DNA of 37,159 nt from contig JBMNCO010000009.1 of NCBI GenBank assembly GCA_049366815.1, positions 1 through 37,159 on the forward strand. Reading direction: 5' to 3'. Within the stretch, counting starts at the first letter, position 1, and each line of letters begins with the position of its first letter. Below the pieces are notes generated by a model. It ran no database searches, was not told the DNA's origin, and saw only the letters and a program-made list of their open reading frames with translations. The translations under genes and the position numbers were made by a program. The stretch is from CAYNYM01 sp049366815 (lineage in GTDB: Bacteria > Desulfobacterota > DSM-4660 > Desulfatiglandales > HGW-15). This document shows, one piece after another, positions 16,564-24,868 of this stretch.

Positions 16564-17217
16564 CTAGAGGCCTAAGTCCTGATTGATAAGCACGATCTTG
16601 ATCCTTCCCTTTGGGAAGGATTTTTCCGTTATGGTCCAGGTGTTACAGATTCTGTCGGGGCTGCTGCAATCCTCGCAGTATCCTGTCTTGACACAGGGCG
16701 TTTTCATGTCGAGCCGCATGGCGTTGGCCGGTGCCACGAAGTTTTTGATCCGATACATGGCCTCATCCAAATCAGCAACAACCTTGTTTCGCCCTGCGAG
16801 AATAATCACGCTTTTGGCCCCAAAGGTAATGGCCCCCACACGGTTTCCGATCATGTCGAGGTTCACAAGCAGGCCGGTTTCCGTGACCGCATTGGTTCCG
16901 GTTATGAAGAGGTCCACGAGAAGGGCCTGTCTGCGCCTTTCCACCATATCGTCGCGTGATATGGTCTTGTCATAGGTATCGAGGACTTCGAAGTCGGGGT
17001 TGTTTCTCAGGGTTTCATAGACACCCGTTGACTTAAAGGTCATGGACCCTCCCCAGGATATGCTCTTTGGAGCGATCTGAGGGATGATCTCTTTTTTGAC
17101 AAGCTCCCCGGCCTCACCGGCGCCATCGGCCAGGAATACCTCGAAATGATTTGATTCCAAGGCGCTCTTGAGATTTTTCAATCGAAGCTTCCAGTAGTTT
17201 TCAATCGGCTGTTCCAT
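16564..17217 (-). CDS. LUD-domain protein (LutC/DUF162-like, lactate utilisation family)
   Basis: The 217-residue protein is an LUD (DUF162) domain, with SWGGSMTFKSTGVYETL near 54-70, DLFITGTNAVTETGLLVNLD (102-121) and FGAKSVIILAGRNKVV. The C-terminal tail has four cysteines, C175, C181, C184 and C191 (CVKTGYCEDC then DRIC), as in many stand-alone anaerobe versions, perhaps for metal or cluster binding. Family knowledge links LUD domains to L-lactate oxidation complexes (LutABC), but the biochemical role of stand-alone copies is unclear. LutA and LutB are not here. A GGGGGA element about 6 nt upstream is the likely SD. The stop codon abuts the acyl-CoA synthetase stop. The 299-bp spacer to its right (17218-17516) shows nothing recognisable. 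Confidence 0.88.
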   Translation of the reverse strand: MEQPIENYWKLRLKNLKSALESNHFEVFLADGAGEAGELVKKEIIPQIAPKSISWGGSMTFKSTGVYETLRNNPDFEVLDTYDKTISRDDMVERRRQALLVDLFITGTNAVTETGLLVNLDMIGNRVGAITFGAKSVIILAGRNKVVADLDEAMYRIKNFVAPANAMRLDMKTPCVKTGYCEDCSSPDRICNTWTITEKSFPKGRIKIVLINQDLGL

Positions 17218-17516
17218 AATGATCCCCCGAAATATAGTGTTCCTTTTGGTGCGGACAATCCGCTTCCCGGGTGTCCACCACCCTCACGATGGGCAAGCGA
17301 CATGATGAAAACCTGCATGTCTGCAATGCGAGGGTATCACTTATTGCCTTTTACCCATGAAAGAAGGAGGGGTCAAGAACATTAAATCTCTTGAAATGAT
17401 CCTGGGAACAAAGTATACAGGATCGTACCTTTCCGACCGCTGCTTGCCCGGTCTCTCCACATAGCATACCATTTGGGGACCGGCTTTTTGTGACTCATAA
17501 ACGTTGAGGTATAGCC

Positions 17517-18542
17517 ATGACCCTGCTCTTCAGAAAAATCGACACCAAGACCCGTCTCCTGAACCCCTTTCGAGGATTTTCCCTGGAGGAAATTCATTCG
17601 GAAATTCGTTTTGATCCCTTGACGAATGAATCCGGAAGGATTTTCGATATCCCCTTTAAGTGTGCGCCCACAGATTGGACCAAGATCCTGGAGCGATCAG
17701 ATGCCTTGTTTTGTCCCTTCTGTGAGGGGTCCATCGAGAAATCCACACCGCTTTTCCCGGAGGATGTCATTTCAGAGGGAAGCATCAGAGTCGGTGAGGC
17801 CACACTTATCCCCAACCTCCTGCCCTTTGACAAGTATGCGGCGGTCTGTATCATGACGCGAAGACATTACATCCCTCTTCCTGAATGGAGCCCTGAAGCA
17901 ATGGAGGATGCCTTTGTGGCCTCGCAACGCTTCCTCAGAGAAATTACGGGAAAAGATCCAAAGGTAAACTATTTCTCCATTAACTGGAACTATATGCCTC
18001 CCTCGGGATCAAGCATCGTCCATCCTCATCTCCAGATAAACTGCGGCGAGGTGCCGACCAATGAGCACCGGCTTCAACTGCAAGGAGCAAGACAATACCA
18101 AAAAGAGACGGGCCTCAGCTTCTGGTCTGATTTCATGGACACCGAGAGAGAAAAAAAAGAGCGCTATATCGGTGAGATCGGCGCTACTTTCTGGACGATG
18201 GGCTATGTGCCGAAGGGCTTTCTCCCGGACGTCCAATGTATATTCCCAGACGCCGTTTCCCTGGCTATGATCAATGAAGAAGACCTCTTCTCCTTCCTCA
18301 AAGGTCTTTCAGGAGTACTCCGCTATTTTCGGGAACAAAACATACCGAGTTTCAATATGTCCATATTCTCTGTGCGGGATGACCGGGATTTCCGCGTAAA
18401 CGCAAGGATCTGCCCAAGATTACTCCCACGCCCTATCGGGAACAGCGATATGGCCTACCTTCAAATGCTCCACAGGGAATCCTTCTGCGTGAGACCTCCT
18501 GAATCGGAATGTCCAAGGGTCAGGGATCATTGGACGGGCTAG
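17517..18542 (+). CDS. Galactose-1-phosphate uridylyltransferase-like (HIT superfamily) protein
   Basis: The 341-residue protein has GalT-type features: a zinc-site pair C66-x2-C69 (CPFC), H117 in TRRHYIPLPEW (matching the third zinc ligand region) and the active-site triad H169-x-H171-x-Q173 (HPHLQ; HPHGQ in GalT). The middle His is the nucleotidylated residue in GalT. It is therefore probably a nucleotidyltransferase or phosphorylase acting on a sugar or nucleotide phosphate. Leu in place of Gly in the triad and low overall similarity make galactose metabolism uncertain. GAGGT 6 nt before the ATG supports the start. The small kinase-like gene follows after 249 nt with no recognisable content in the gap; whether they are co-transcribed is unknown. 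Confidence 0.75.
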   Translation: MTLLFRKIDTKTRLLNPFRGFSLEEIHSEIRFDPLTNESGRIFDIPFKCAPTDWTKILERSDALFCPFCEGSIEKSTPLFPEDVISEGSIRVGEATLIPNLLPFDKYAAVCIMTRRHYIPLPEWSPEAMEDAFVASQRFLREITGKDPKVNYFSINWNYMPPSGSSIVHPHLQINCGEVPTNEHRLQLQGARQYQKETGLSFWSDFMDTEREKKERYIGEIGATFWTMGYVPKGFLPDVQCIFPDAVSLAMINEEDLFSFLKGLSGVLRYFREQNIPSFNMSIFSVRDDRDFRVNARICPRLLPRPIGNSDMAYLQMLHRESFCVRPPESECPRVRDHWTG

Positions 18543-18791
18543 AAGTACGGCACTGACTTCCAGATTGCCATGGCCGTCATGCCCGCCCGCAGTGGCGGTA
18601 ATCGGCGTCCCTACAGGCACGGGATCTTGCGATTGATGCAAAAACGCCGACCATGTTCGAGGATGTCTCTTTCTGGAGAAAAAGACAAATACAGCCTTTT
18701 TCCGGCAAGCATGACCAATTTTGGCTAAAACCACCTGTTTCTGTCTGTTGCCCTTGTGGGGGTACCGGCCTGCGGCAGGATCTAGGCACCT

Positions 18792-19466
18792 ATGTTCGAT
18801 TCACTCATTATCAGCAACCTTCCCGAAAGGCATTGTGCAGTCCTGAGAAAGCCTTCGAACACACGACCCACCCTGTGGGTTGTCGAAGATCACGGCGCGC
18901 GCGCGGTAGTCAAGGACTACAGCAGGAACAGGTTCCTCTATCGGCACACGGCCGGTCGCTTCCTGGTCTGGAGAGAGGCCAAGGCACTGAGGCGGCTTCA
19001 TGGCGTAAGAGGCGTGCCTGCCCTTTACAATGTCCTTGGAGGATTGGCCCTGGTCATGGAAGAGATCCCCGGCAAAAACCTGGAGGAAATCCAGGGCCAA
19101 GGTAGACTGACAAAGGCCTTTTTTGATGACATGGCAGACCTTGTGGACAGGGTCCACAGGAGGGGAATCGCCCACTGCGATCTCAAGCGGGCACCCAATA
19201 CCCTCCTGGTCGGCGACGGAACGCCCTTTATCGTCGACTGGGGAGCCGCGATCTGCAAGAGCGAATTTCCCTTTTTTCCACTGACCCGTATTTACCGAAG
19301 GTTTCTCCTGGATGATTCCATGGCCATAGTAAAGCTGAAACTCAAGTACTGCGCTGAAGCGGTATCTCCCGCTGAACTGGCGCGCTACCGCCATCGAAGC
19401 AGGCTGGAAACTTTTATAAGACAGATAAGGGATAGATTCAGGACATGGCTTCAGAGGTTGGTTTAG
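18792..19466 (+). CDS. Small atypical protein kinase (RIO/Bud32/WaaP-like fold)
   Basis: The 224-residue protein is a minimal kinase. K41 in VVKDYS is the ATP-anchoring lysine, E62 in WREAKAL the salt-bridge partner, LVMEEIPG (88-95) the hinge, H128-C-D130-L-K132 with N136 the catalytic loop (one residue longer than HxDLKxxN), and D149-W-G the metal-binding DFG equivalent. The HCDLK and DWG forms and the short C-lobe are like RIO, Bud32 and lipopolysaccharide-core kinases rather than eukaryotic-type Ser/Thr kinases. The C-terminus is basic and helical. The substrate is unknown; a lipid or LPS sugar is possible. The SD is poor (CAGGATCTAGG upstream). It follows the GalT-like gene in the same direction. 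Confidence 0.72.
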   Translation: MFDSLIISNLPERHCAVLRKPSNTRPTLWVVEDHGARAVVKDYSRNRFLYRHTAGRFLVWREAKALRRLHGVRGVPALYNVLGGLALVMEEIPGKNLEEIQGQGRLTKAFFDDMADLVDRVHRRGIAHCDLKRAPNTLLVGDGTPFIVDWGAAICKSEFPFFPLTRIYRRFLLDDSMAIVKLKLKYCAEAVSPAELARYRHRSRLETFIRQIRDRFRTWLQRLV

Positions 19467-19973
19467 GCTGAGGAGTCTGAAGGAAATGCGTCACGGGCGG
19501 CCAGAGCTTTCGGAGGTAGTCAGCTCTTAATCTGTTGTCCTCATGAAAAAAACCAGGAAAACAGTGCTGCTGACCGTCCGTAAACGCACGCCTTCGCTTT
19601 CAGCCCCAAAACAGAGGCCTTTTGCATGGAACGAAAGGAGGGATATACATCAGTGGGCATCTGACGATCGCCGATGTCCGGCCTGCTGCAAAGCATCTTC
19701 ATGCCCTCGGGTTTATCGATTCACATGAATTCAATATCTGTGCCAGTACAGAGAGAAGCTTGCGGGCATGACCGAACAATTTCTTACCGCCCCATTTTAG
19801 TCACATAAAAGACAAATTTAGACATATTCTCTTTAAATGGAGATAAAAGAGATAAAAATGATTTGCAGAGTCTGGCGTACGCCTTCCGGTCGATAAGGAC
19901 AAAACAAGGGATAATTTGCAGAGAAATGCACAGGGATTTGTGCACGATCAATACATTTCACAACCCAAAAATA
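19467..19973 (+). other. AT-rich spacer with possible decayed coding sequence
   Basis: No intact gene is supported. The frame around 19650-19770 (GHLTIADVRPAAKHLHALGF) reads like a degraded protein but has no start and ends quickly. From about 19790 the DNA becomes AT-rich, leading to a strong AAGGAGG at 19973-19979. Confidence 0.3.
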
Positions 19974-19988
19974 AGGAGGAGTGAGTCG

Positions 19989-20123
19989 ATCCCTTCCAAC
20001 GCACCGAAGACGCTGCACATCCGGAAACGGCCCTTGCCGGAACGGCCGGGACCATGTAAAGTACTTGTGGCACCGTATCCGACCGGGATCTTTATCGCAT
20101 TCATCCAAGGCAGGCATATGTAA
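19989..20123 (+). CDS. Possible small protein (about 44 aa) lacking a normal start codon
   Basis: A strong Shine-Dalgarno AGGAGG (19974-19979) is followed at a 9-nt spacing by ATC, in frame with a sequence that ends at TAA (20121-20123). It includes PLPERPGPCKVLVAPYPTG and FIAFIQGRHM. The codons in this frame are rich in third-position G/C, like real genes here, and the residues look more protein-like than the overlapping frame that runs into the next gene. No ATG, GTG or TTG sits in frame behind the SD; GTG at 19981 is only 1 nt behind it and in another frame. Either an AUC start, a lost start codon, a frameshift or a sequencing error would explain this. The family is not recognised. Its stop is 7 nt before the EI24-like gene. 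Confidence 0.3.
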   Translation: MPSNAPKTLHIRKRPLPERPGPCKVLVAPYPTGIFIAFIQGRHM

Positions 20124-20130
20124 AGGCGTA

Positions 20131-20925
20131 ATGGACCTAATAAACGGATTTATCTACAATCTCAAAGGCCTTCGATTAGGCCTTACCAGCAGGAAATTGC
20201 TGTTCTGGGGACTCATCAGGTTCATCCTGGTCATCGCGGTGATGTTCGCCCTGACAGGACTCATTCTGGTCTACCATGATTTTATCCTGAAACTGATCTG
20301 GACCAAGCCCGAAAGCCGATGGATTGTATGGCTGTGGCACCTCCTGTCGTGGATCATCTCTTTTTTCCTGATAGGGCTTTCCGCCGTCTTTTCCTATCTG
20401 ATTTCTCAGATACTGTTCAGCGTACTCATCATGGACTACATGTCACGCATCACAGAGTTCAAGGTCAGAGGCCGCATCAGAGAACCTGTGGACATATCAC
20501 TCTGGCGCACCTTCCTCCACCTTCTCAGGCAGGAGATCCCGAGGGCCATAGCACCTGTTCTGGCCTCCACTCTGCTCCTGATTCTCGGCTGGCTTTTCAC
20601 GGTACTCGGCCCTGTCATGGTCTTTGTTTCCGCCGGCCTGACAATCATTTTCCTCTCATGGGACAACACCGATCTCACGCCCGCCAGACGCCTTCTGCCC
20701 TTCAGACAAAGATGGCGCCTGCTCATCAAGGCGATTCCTTTTCACCTGGGTTTCGGTCTCCCGTTTCTGATTCCCGGGCTGAATCTTCTATTCCTGTCCT
20801 TTGCCCCGGTCGGCGCCACACTATATTATCTGGAGAAATATGATGTTGAAAAAAACCGACAGCATAATCAACGTCACGAGATTTTGGGAATCGGTCCCGA
20901 ACAAGAACGGGGCGCCGAATCCTGA
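20131..20925 (+). CDS. EI24/CysZ-like multi-pass membrane protein
   Basis: The 264-residue protein has hydrophobic segments near 25-48, 68-102, 140-180 and 205-230, separated by short basic loops, in the arrangement of the EI24 domain family. E. coli CysZ, of this family, takes up sulfate. The early motif NGFIYNLKGLRLGLTSRKL and late FLSWDNTDLTPARRLLPFRQRW are in typical places. The open frame extends to 19981, but the ATG at 20131 with AAGG 4 nt upstream matches family N-termini. The substrate is unproven; no sulfate assimilation genes are adjacent. The crotonase starts 56 nt downstream on the same strand, so they may share a transcript. Confidence 0.75.
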   Translation: MDLINGFIYNLKGLRLGLTSRKLLFWGLIRFILVIAVMFALTGLILVYHDFILKLIWTKPESRWIVWLWHLLSWIISFFLIGLSAVFSYLISQILFSVLIMDYMSRITEFKVRGRIREPVDISLWRTFLHLLRQEIPRAIAPVLASTLLLILGWLFTVLGPVMVFVSAGLTIIFLSWDNTDLTPARRLLPFRQRWRLLIKAIPFHLGFGLPFLIPGLNLLFLSFAPVGATLYYLEKYDVEKNRQHNQRHEILGIGPEQERGAES

Positions 20926-20981
20926 AGAATCTCAGCAGATCATAACACTTTGATATATTTTCAATAGACAGGAGAGCAAAC

Positions 20982-21770
20982 ATGGAGGAAACCGTAAGGT
21001 ATGGGTTGTTTGATGGGATTGCAACCCTTTCACTGAATCGCCCCAAGGCCTTTAATGCCCTTGATTTTGATCTTATTCATTCGCTTAAGGAAAGACTCAT
21101 GGTCATCTCCAAGGATGCTGAAGTGAAAGGGGTGGTAATCACGGGGGAAGGTAAGGCCTTTTGTTCGGGTGGAGATCTGAAGTGGCTGTCTCAGAACGGT
21201 AAGACACGGGGAGAGGCCTTCCATACGCTCGCCGCACGTTTTCACCAGGCCATCCTCGAGATCAGACGCATGCCCAAGCCTGTCGTAGCGGCCATCAACG
21301 GGCTGGCCGCCGGCGGAGGTTTCTCTTTAGCTCTGGCGTGTGATTTCAGAATCATTGAGGAGTCTGCCGCCTTGGTGCAGGGTTACACATCCAATGGATT
21401 GAGCATCGACGGAGGAGGCACCTTTATGCTTCCCCGTTTGGTCGGGTTGGCCAGGGCCATGGAAATTGTGATTTTTGATCGTCCCATCTCTTCGCAACAG
21501 GCCCTTTCATGGGGACTTGTGACTGAGGTCTCTGAAGACGGAAAATCCCGGGAAAAGGCCGTTGATATGGTCAGTGATATCATGAAACGCCCTCTCTCTT
21601 CCTTTGCTGCGTCCAAAAGGTTACTTGGCGAATCTTTCCAGACCTCTCTCGAATCGGAAATGGAAAAAGAAAGGGAATACCTCGCGATGTGTGCGGAACA
21701 TCCAAACGGTGTCGAAGGGATGACGGCCTTTTTGCAGAAGCGAAAGCCGCGTTATAATGCCCAAGGGTGA
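20982..21770 (+). CDS. Enoyl-CoA hydratase/isomerase (crotonase) family protein, PaaG-like
   Basis: The 262-residue crotonase has CSGGDLKWL (61-69) and AAGGGFSLALACD (109-121), whose backbone NH groups form the oxyanion hole for the CoA thioester. The two catalytic glutamates of classic enoyl-CoA hydratase are not present: S115 and Y135 occupy their positions. Instead D143 (LSIDGGGT) matches the catalytic Asp of PaaG-type isomerases and 4-chlorobenzoyl-CoA dehalogenase, in a VQGYTSNGL-SID-GGGTFMLPRLVG context very like PaaG. It should therefore isomerise or otherwise rearrange an acyl-CoA rather than hydrate it. An AGGAG 7 nt before the ATG gives a firm start. It is convergent with the histidine kinase block. 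Confidence 0.87.
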   Translation: MEETVRYGLFDGIATLSLNRPKAFNALDFDLIHSLKERLMVISKDAEVKGVVITGEGKAFCSGGDLKWLSQNGKTRGEAFHTLAARFHQAILEIRRMPKPVVAAINGLAAGGGFSLALACDFRIIEESAALVQGYTSNGLSIDGGGTFMLPRLVGLARAMEIVIFDRPISSQQALSWGLVTEVSEDGKSREKAVDMVSDIMKRPLSSFAASKRLLGESFQTSLESEMEKEREYLAMCAEHPNGVEGMTAFLQKRKPRYNAQG

Positions 21771-21856
21771 CCGCATGATCCATCGAACGGTTCCCGTCTT
21801 TTTGAGGCTTGAACCCCATGTTATAAAAGCCGAGGGTGCCGCCGATCCAAGGCGTC

Positions 21857-22000
21857 AAGGGTAGAAAACAGATTGATCTTCGATTCTGGATGAGAATGCA
21901 CGGTATATGGTTTCCATATGAACCCTTGAAAACACCCGAATATGTGGCGGTTCTTTGATCAGCATCCTCTTCAACCTTTTTTTGTGCAACGGAGGGGTGA
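21857..22000. repeat. Dispersed repeat, copy A (diverged, about 145 bp)
   Basis: This segment aligns with 24869-25012 in the same orientation along nearly its whole length. Shared blocks include AAAACAG-TTGATC at the left end, CCCG-AT-TGT-GC in the middle and TTTTTT-TGCAACG--GGGGT at the right. Some arm differences look compensatory: CACCC/GGGTG here, CCCGG/CCGGG in copy B. It lies between the convergent crotonase and kinase genes. Identity is roughly two-thirds to three-quarters by eye. Confidence 0.5.
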
Positions 22001-22015
22001 AATTTCTTTCACCCC
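21994..22015. other. Perfect 9-bp hairpin downstream of the histidine kinase
   Basis: GGGGTGAAA (21994-22002) pairs with TTTCACCCC (22007-22015) around a 4-nt loop. There is no T-tract on either side, so it is not a classical terminator, but it lies just past the kinase stop and may protect or end that transcript. Confidence 0.4.
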
Positions 22016-22053
22016 CCAGGTCGGGAGGATAGGGCCGAAACGTCCATCCCCTT

Positions 22054-23889
22054 TCACACGGTCTCTCTCGTTTCGGCCGTTTCAACTTGAAGGCCGGAGG
22101 TTTCTGATTGAACACCTGGAAAGGCGTAATCCTCCGTCGGATTGTGGTTGGAGACTGCGGGGAAGGCGATGATAAATTCCGTCCCAACGCCGACGTCACT
22201 TTTCACCGTTATTTTGGCATGGTGTTTATGGATGATGGTGTCAATGATTGCAAGCCCCAATCCGGTACCTTTTTCCGGGCCCTTTGTAGTAAAAAACGGA
22301 TCGAAAACATGACTCAATGCCTCCTGCGTGATGCCGCACCCGTTGTCCCGAATTCTCAGGTAAACAGTGCCCTCCAAAGCATGGGTCTTTATCGTAATGA
22401 TACGGTCTCCTTCTTCCTTTTCTTCCAGGGCATCCATGGCATTGATCAACAGGTTGCTCATCACCTGCTGGAGGCCCTGGTTATCCCCGATGATATACGG
22501 CAGGGCATTTTCCTGCTCAATCACGCATCGGATCCTCTTTATGGACAACTGGTGCTTCATGAGCTGGTACACCTGTTCGATGACCCATTTCAAGGAGAGG
22601 GGCTTAAACTTCTCTTCGGATTTGATTGAAAATCCCCTGAATTTCTGCAAGATCCCGTCGAGCCTTTCGACGGCCTGTCCCATCGTTTCCAGCCGTTCCC
22701 TCTCCTCGCCTTGAGGGTCTTCGAGAAGGGACAGTTGAACCAGGCCGGAAATGGCCGTCAGGGGTTGTTTGATCTCATGGATGATTCCCGCCACCATTTG
22801 GCCCATCGTGCTCATTTTCGCGGCCTGGACGATCATCTCCTGACTCTCTCTGAGTTTAGAGCTCATCAGGTTGAAAGATTCACCGAGATTTTTGAATTCA
22901 TCATTACTCGAAATGTGTACGGTGTAGCCGAGATCTCCCTGGGCTATCCTCTGTGTCCCAATCCTCAGTTTGTCGATGGGAACAGTACTCCTTCGGATCT
23001 GGTTGATGCTCAAAAGAAAGACAAAACCCAGCGTGAGGACCATGATCATGGGAAAGACAAATCTGAAATTGGCCATGGGAGCGAAAATGTCCTCCCCGGC
23101 CTCAGTCAAGATGATCACCCATCCATCATAGAGGAAATGGGTTGCCATGTCATAGGAACGATAGTTGGCGAAATAAGGCCTTCCGTTCTCTTCCCATTCG
23201 AAGAGACCTGAATGGGAGAAATCTTTATCTTGGAGTCCAGGGATAAGTGAGACCGAACTCTTCGAAAAAGAATTGAAAAGGATCGACCTGGTCCTGTTCT
23301 CCATGATAAGGACATCCGTGGAGGGGGCCCTTCCAACAGCAGCCTGCCAAAGGAATGAAGCATCAATATCTCCAATAAGGATACGGTGTTCAGGAGACTG
23401 CGGTTCTGCAGCCACAATCAGATAAAAAGGTGATTGAAGATCCGCCTGAGGACTTCTCATCAGGAGTGCCTTTCCGGCGCGAAGATGATCCATTTGTTCA
23501 TGATTTAATTCCAAAAGGCGCCCCGGGCCGCCGAACAAAGAAACGGGCGTTGTCCTTTCTTCTTGAATGAAGATCCCTTTGAACCGCTCCCCAAGTCTGG
23601 CCGCCAACTCCTCCGTCAGATGCCCTGCACTTGGCCTTTGGGTGGCATTCAGGAGGTTCGCCACTATGTGCATTTCCGACTTGAGGAGCCCCAGTCGCTC
23701 CGTAATCGAGACCTCTACGGATTTGCTCTCCTGGATGAGAAGCTCTCGGCTTTGCTCATTGAGCTGACGTTTTACCAAGGCGTAGGAGACAACCGCAAGC
23801 GCCGAGGTCGGAACCACTGCGCAAAGGATAAATAGCAGAAACATTCTACGGGCAACTTTTGTACGAAATGCCGTCAGTTCCAGTTTCAT
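22054..23889 (-). CDS. Membrane-bound sensor histidine kinase (Cache-like sensor, HAMP, HisKA, HATPase)
   Basis: The 611-residue protein has TM1 (about 16-38), a 235-residue periplasmic sensor region of probable double-Cache type, TM2 (about 274-294), a HAMP linker (298-348), a HisKA dimer domain with H371 in GIIHEIKQPLTAI, and an HATPase domain with N-box NLLINAMDAL, G1 DNGCGI and G2 GTGLGL. The HEIKQP box is typical of the NtrB/DctB-like HPK4 group, whose partners are often sigma54 activators. It should autophosphorylate H371 on an external signal. No response regulator is adjacent, so it is an orphan. The C-terminal 30 residues beyond the HATPase are unusual and poorly conserved. The SD is weak (AGAG). 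It sits between the two dispersed repeat copies. Confidence 0.93.
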   Translation of the reverse strand: MKLELTAFRTKVARRMFLLFILCAVVPTSALAVVSYALVKRQLNEQSRELLIQESKSVEVSITERLGLLKSEMHIVANLLNATQRPSAGHLTEELAARLGERFKGIFIQEERTTPVSLFGGPGRLLELNHEQMDHLRAGKALLMRSPQADLQSPFYLIVAAEPQSPEHRILIGDIDASFLWQAAVGRAPSTDVLIMENRTRSILFNSFSKSSVSLIPGLQDKDFSHSGLFEWEENGRPYFANYRSYDMATHFLYDGWVIILTEAGEDIFAPMANFRFVFPMIMVLTLGFVFLLSINQIRRSTVPIDKLRIGTQRIAQGDLGYTVHISSNDEFKNLGESFNLMSSKLRESQEMIVQAAKMSTMGQMVAGIIHEIKQPLTAISGLVQLSLLEDPQGEERERLETMGQAVERLDGILQKFRGFSIKSEEKFKPLSLKWVIEQVYQLMKHQLSIKRIRCVIEQENALPYIIGDNQGLQQVMSNLLINAMDALEEKEEGDRIITIKTHALEGTVYLRIRDNGCGITQEALSHVFDPFFTTKGPEKGTGLGLAIIDTIIHKHHAKITVKSDVGVGTEFIIAFPAVSNHNPTEDYAFPGVQSETSGLQVETAETRETV

Positions 23890-23912
23890 TTTTGCTCTTT
23901 ATTGATCGATAC

Positions 23913-24410
23913 TCAAAATTTTGAGACGAGGCCGATATATTTTCCATCTCTGGCACGAATAATATCATCCCAGCTCGGCTTTGCCGTCAGGGGTCCTATA
24001 GACTTTCCATCCGCTCCGCTGCTGTACAGATCATAATCGCTGTTGATCGGATGTTCAAAATGGTCGCTCCTGGCCTTCTTTTTCCCTTGAGGGCTGATCA
24101 ATTCCTGATACACATAGGGACGTCCCCACGGGTCTAGGAATCCGCCCCTGTTAATGCCGGCGAGGTCCTGCGGCAAGGCGCTATTTCCTGCGCGAAAAGC
24201 CATAATTTCCCCTTGTAGAATGTGTAGTTCAGCTATGGCCCTTTCTACTTTGGCCCTTTCCAGGTACCCACTGTAGGCCGGAATAGCCATGGCGAAAAGG
24301 ACGCCGACGATGACCACGAGGACCATGACCTCGATGAGGGTAAAGCCCCTTATACCTCTCTGACGAGGGGACTCAGAGAGCAAAGGGGACAGGGGACCGG
24401 GGCGACTCAT
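23913..24410 (-). CDS. Type II secretion GspG-like pseudopilin
   Basis: The 165-residue protein has a 22-residue leader ending in G22, then F23-TLIE27-VMVLVVIVGVLFAMAIPAYS, the class III prepilin signal with Glu at +5. The globular part has DPWGRPYVYQ and DYDLYSSGADGKS...DDI, which match the major type II pseudopilin GspG, including its calcium-site region. GspO-type peptidase would cleave and methylate it, and it would join a periplasmic pseudopilus. No other gsp or pil genes are in the window, so it is an orphan. The start is the ATG at 24410 with GGAAGGG 4 nt upstream, rather than a TTG at 24434. It is 23 nt upstream of the histidine kinase on the same strand, so the two may be co-transcribed. 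Confidence 0.88.
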   Translation of the reverse strand: MSRPGPLSPLLSESPRQRGIRGFTLIEVMVLVVIVGVLFAMAIPAYSGYLERAKVERAIAELHILQGEIMAFRAGNSALPQDLAGINRGGFLDPWGRPYVYQELISPQGKKKARSDHFEHPINSDYDLYSSGADGKSIGPLTAKPSWDDIIRARDGKYIGLVSKF

Positions 24411-24434
24411 GAGACCCTTCCATCTGGGTGACAA

Positions 24435-24868
24435 CCATTCCTCTGAGAGTCAGGACATATTTTCTGAACGGGACATGGTAGAATCAAGGCGCGAATCCAA
24501 AAAATGCGGATAAGAACGCTCCGCTTCAAATTGACTTCTTAATTTGGCACCACAGATCCAAAAAGATCAATATCCTGCGATACAGATTTTGCCGATATAT
24601 GTTGATCCGTTGTTTAATTCCGCTTCTGGTAAACATCGGCATGATGCATGGTTAAACTTAAATATAATGCATTGTCCGGTCAGGATTTTGCTGAAGCTGC
24701 TTTGAGGGAAAACGGCAAAGATCGTATGAGTTTAGCTGTTTGAAAGAGCCCGGCAATTGCAGCCATGGGAGTCTCTGTGATGGGCTAATTTTAAAGCGCC
24801 TAAAGTCTTACCAATGATCATGTTATCGAAACATGCGCTTTCAAGTTTCCGGCGGTATCTGCCGATAG
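24435..24868. other. AT-rich gene-free spacer
   Basis: No gene is supported. GATCAATAT (24565-24573) and ATATGTTGATC (24597-24607) are inverted and could form a hairpin or operator. TATAAT at 24663-24668 lacks a fitting -35. A 31-codon frame from 24648 has no SD. Confidence 0.3.

Noticed and set aside
23913..24410. Part of a type II secretion or type IV pilus operon
   Set aside because: Only one pseudopilin gene is present, with no gspD/E/F or pil genes in the window.
24648..24743. 31-codon ORF (MVKLKYNALSGQ...)
   Set aside because: It looks somewhat protein-like but is short, has no SD and no recognisable family.
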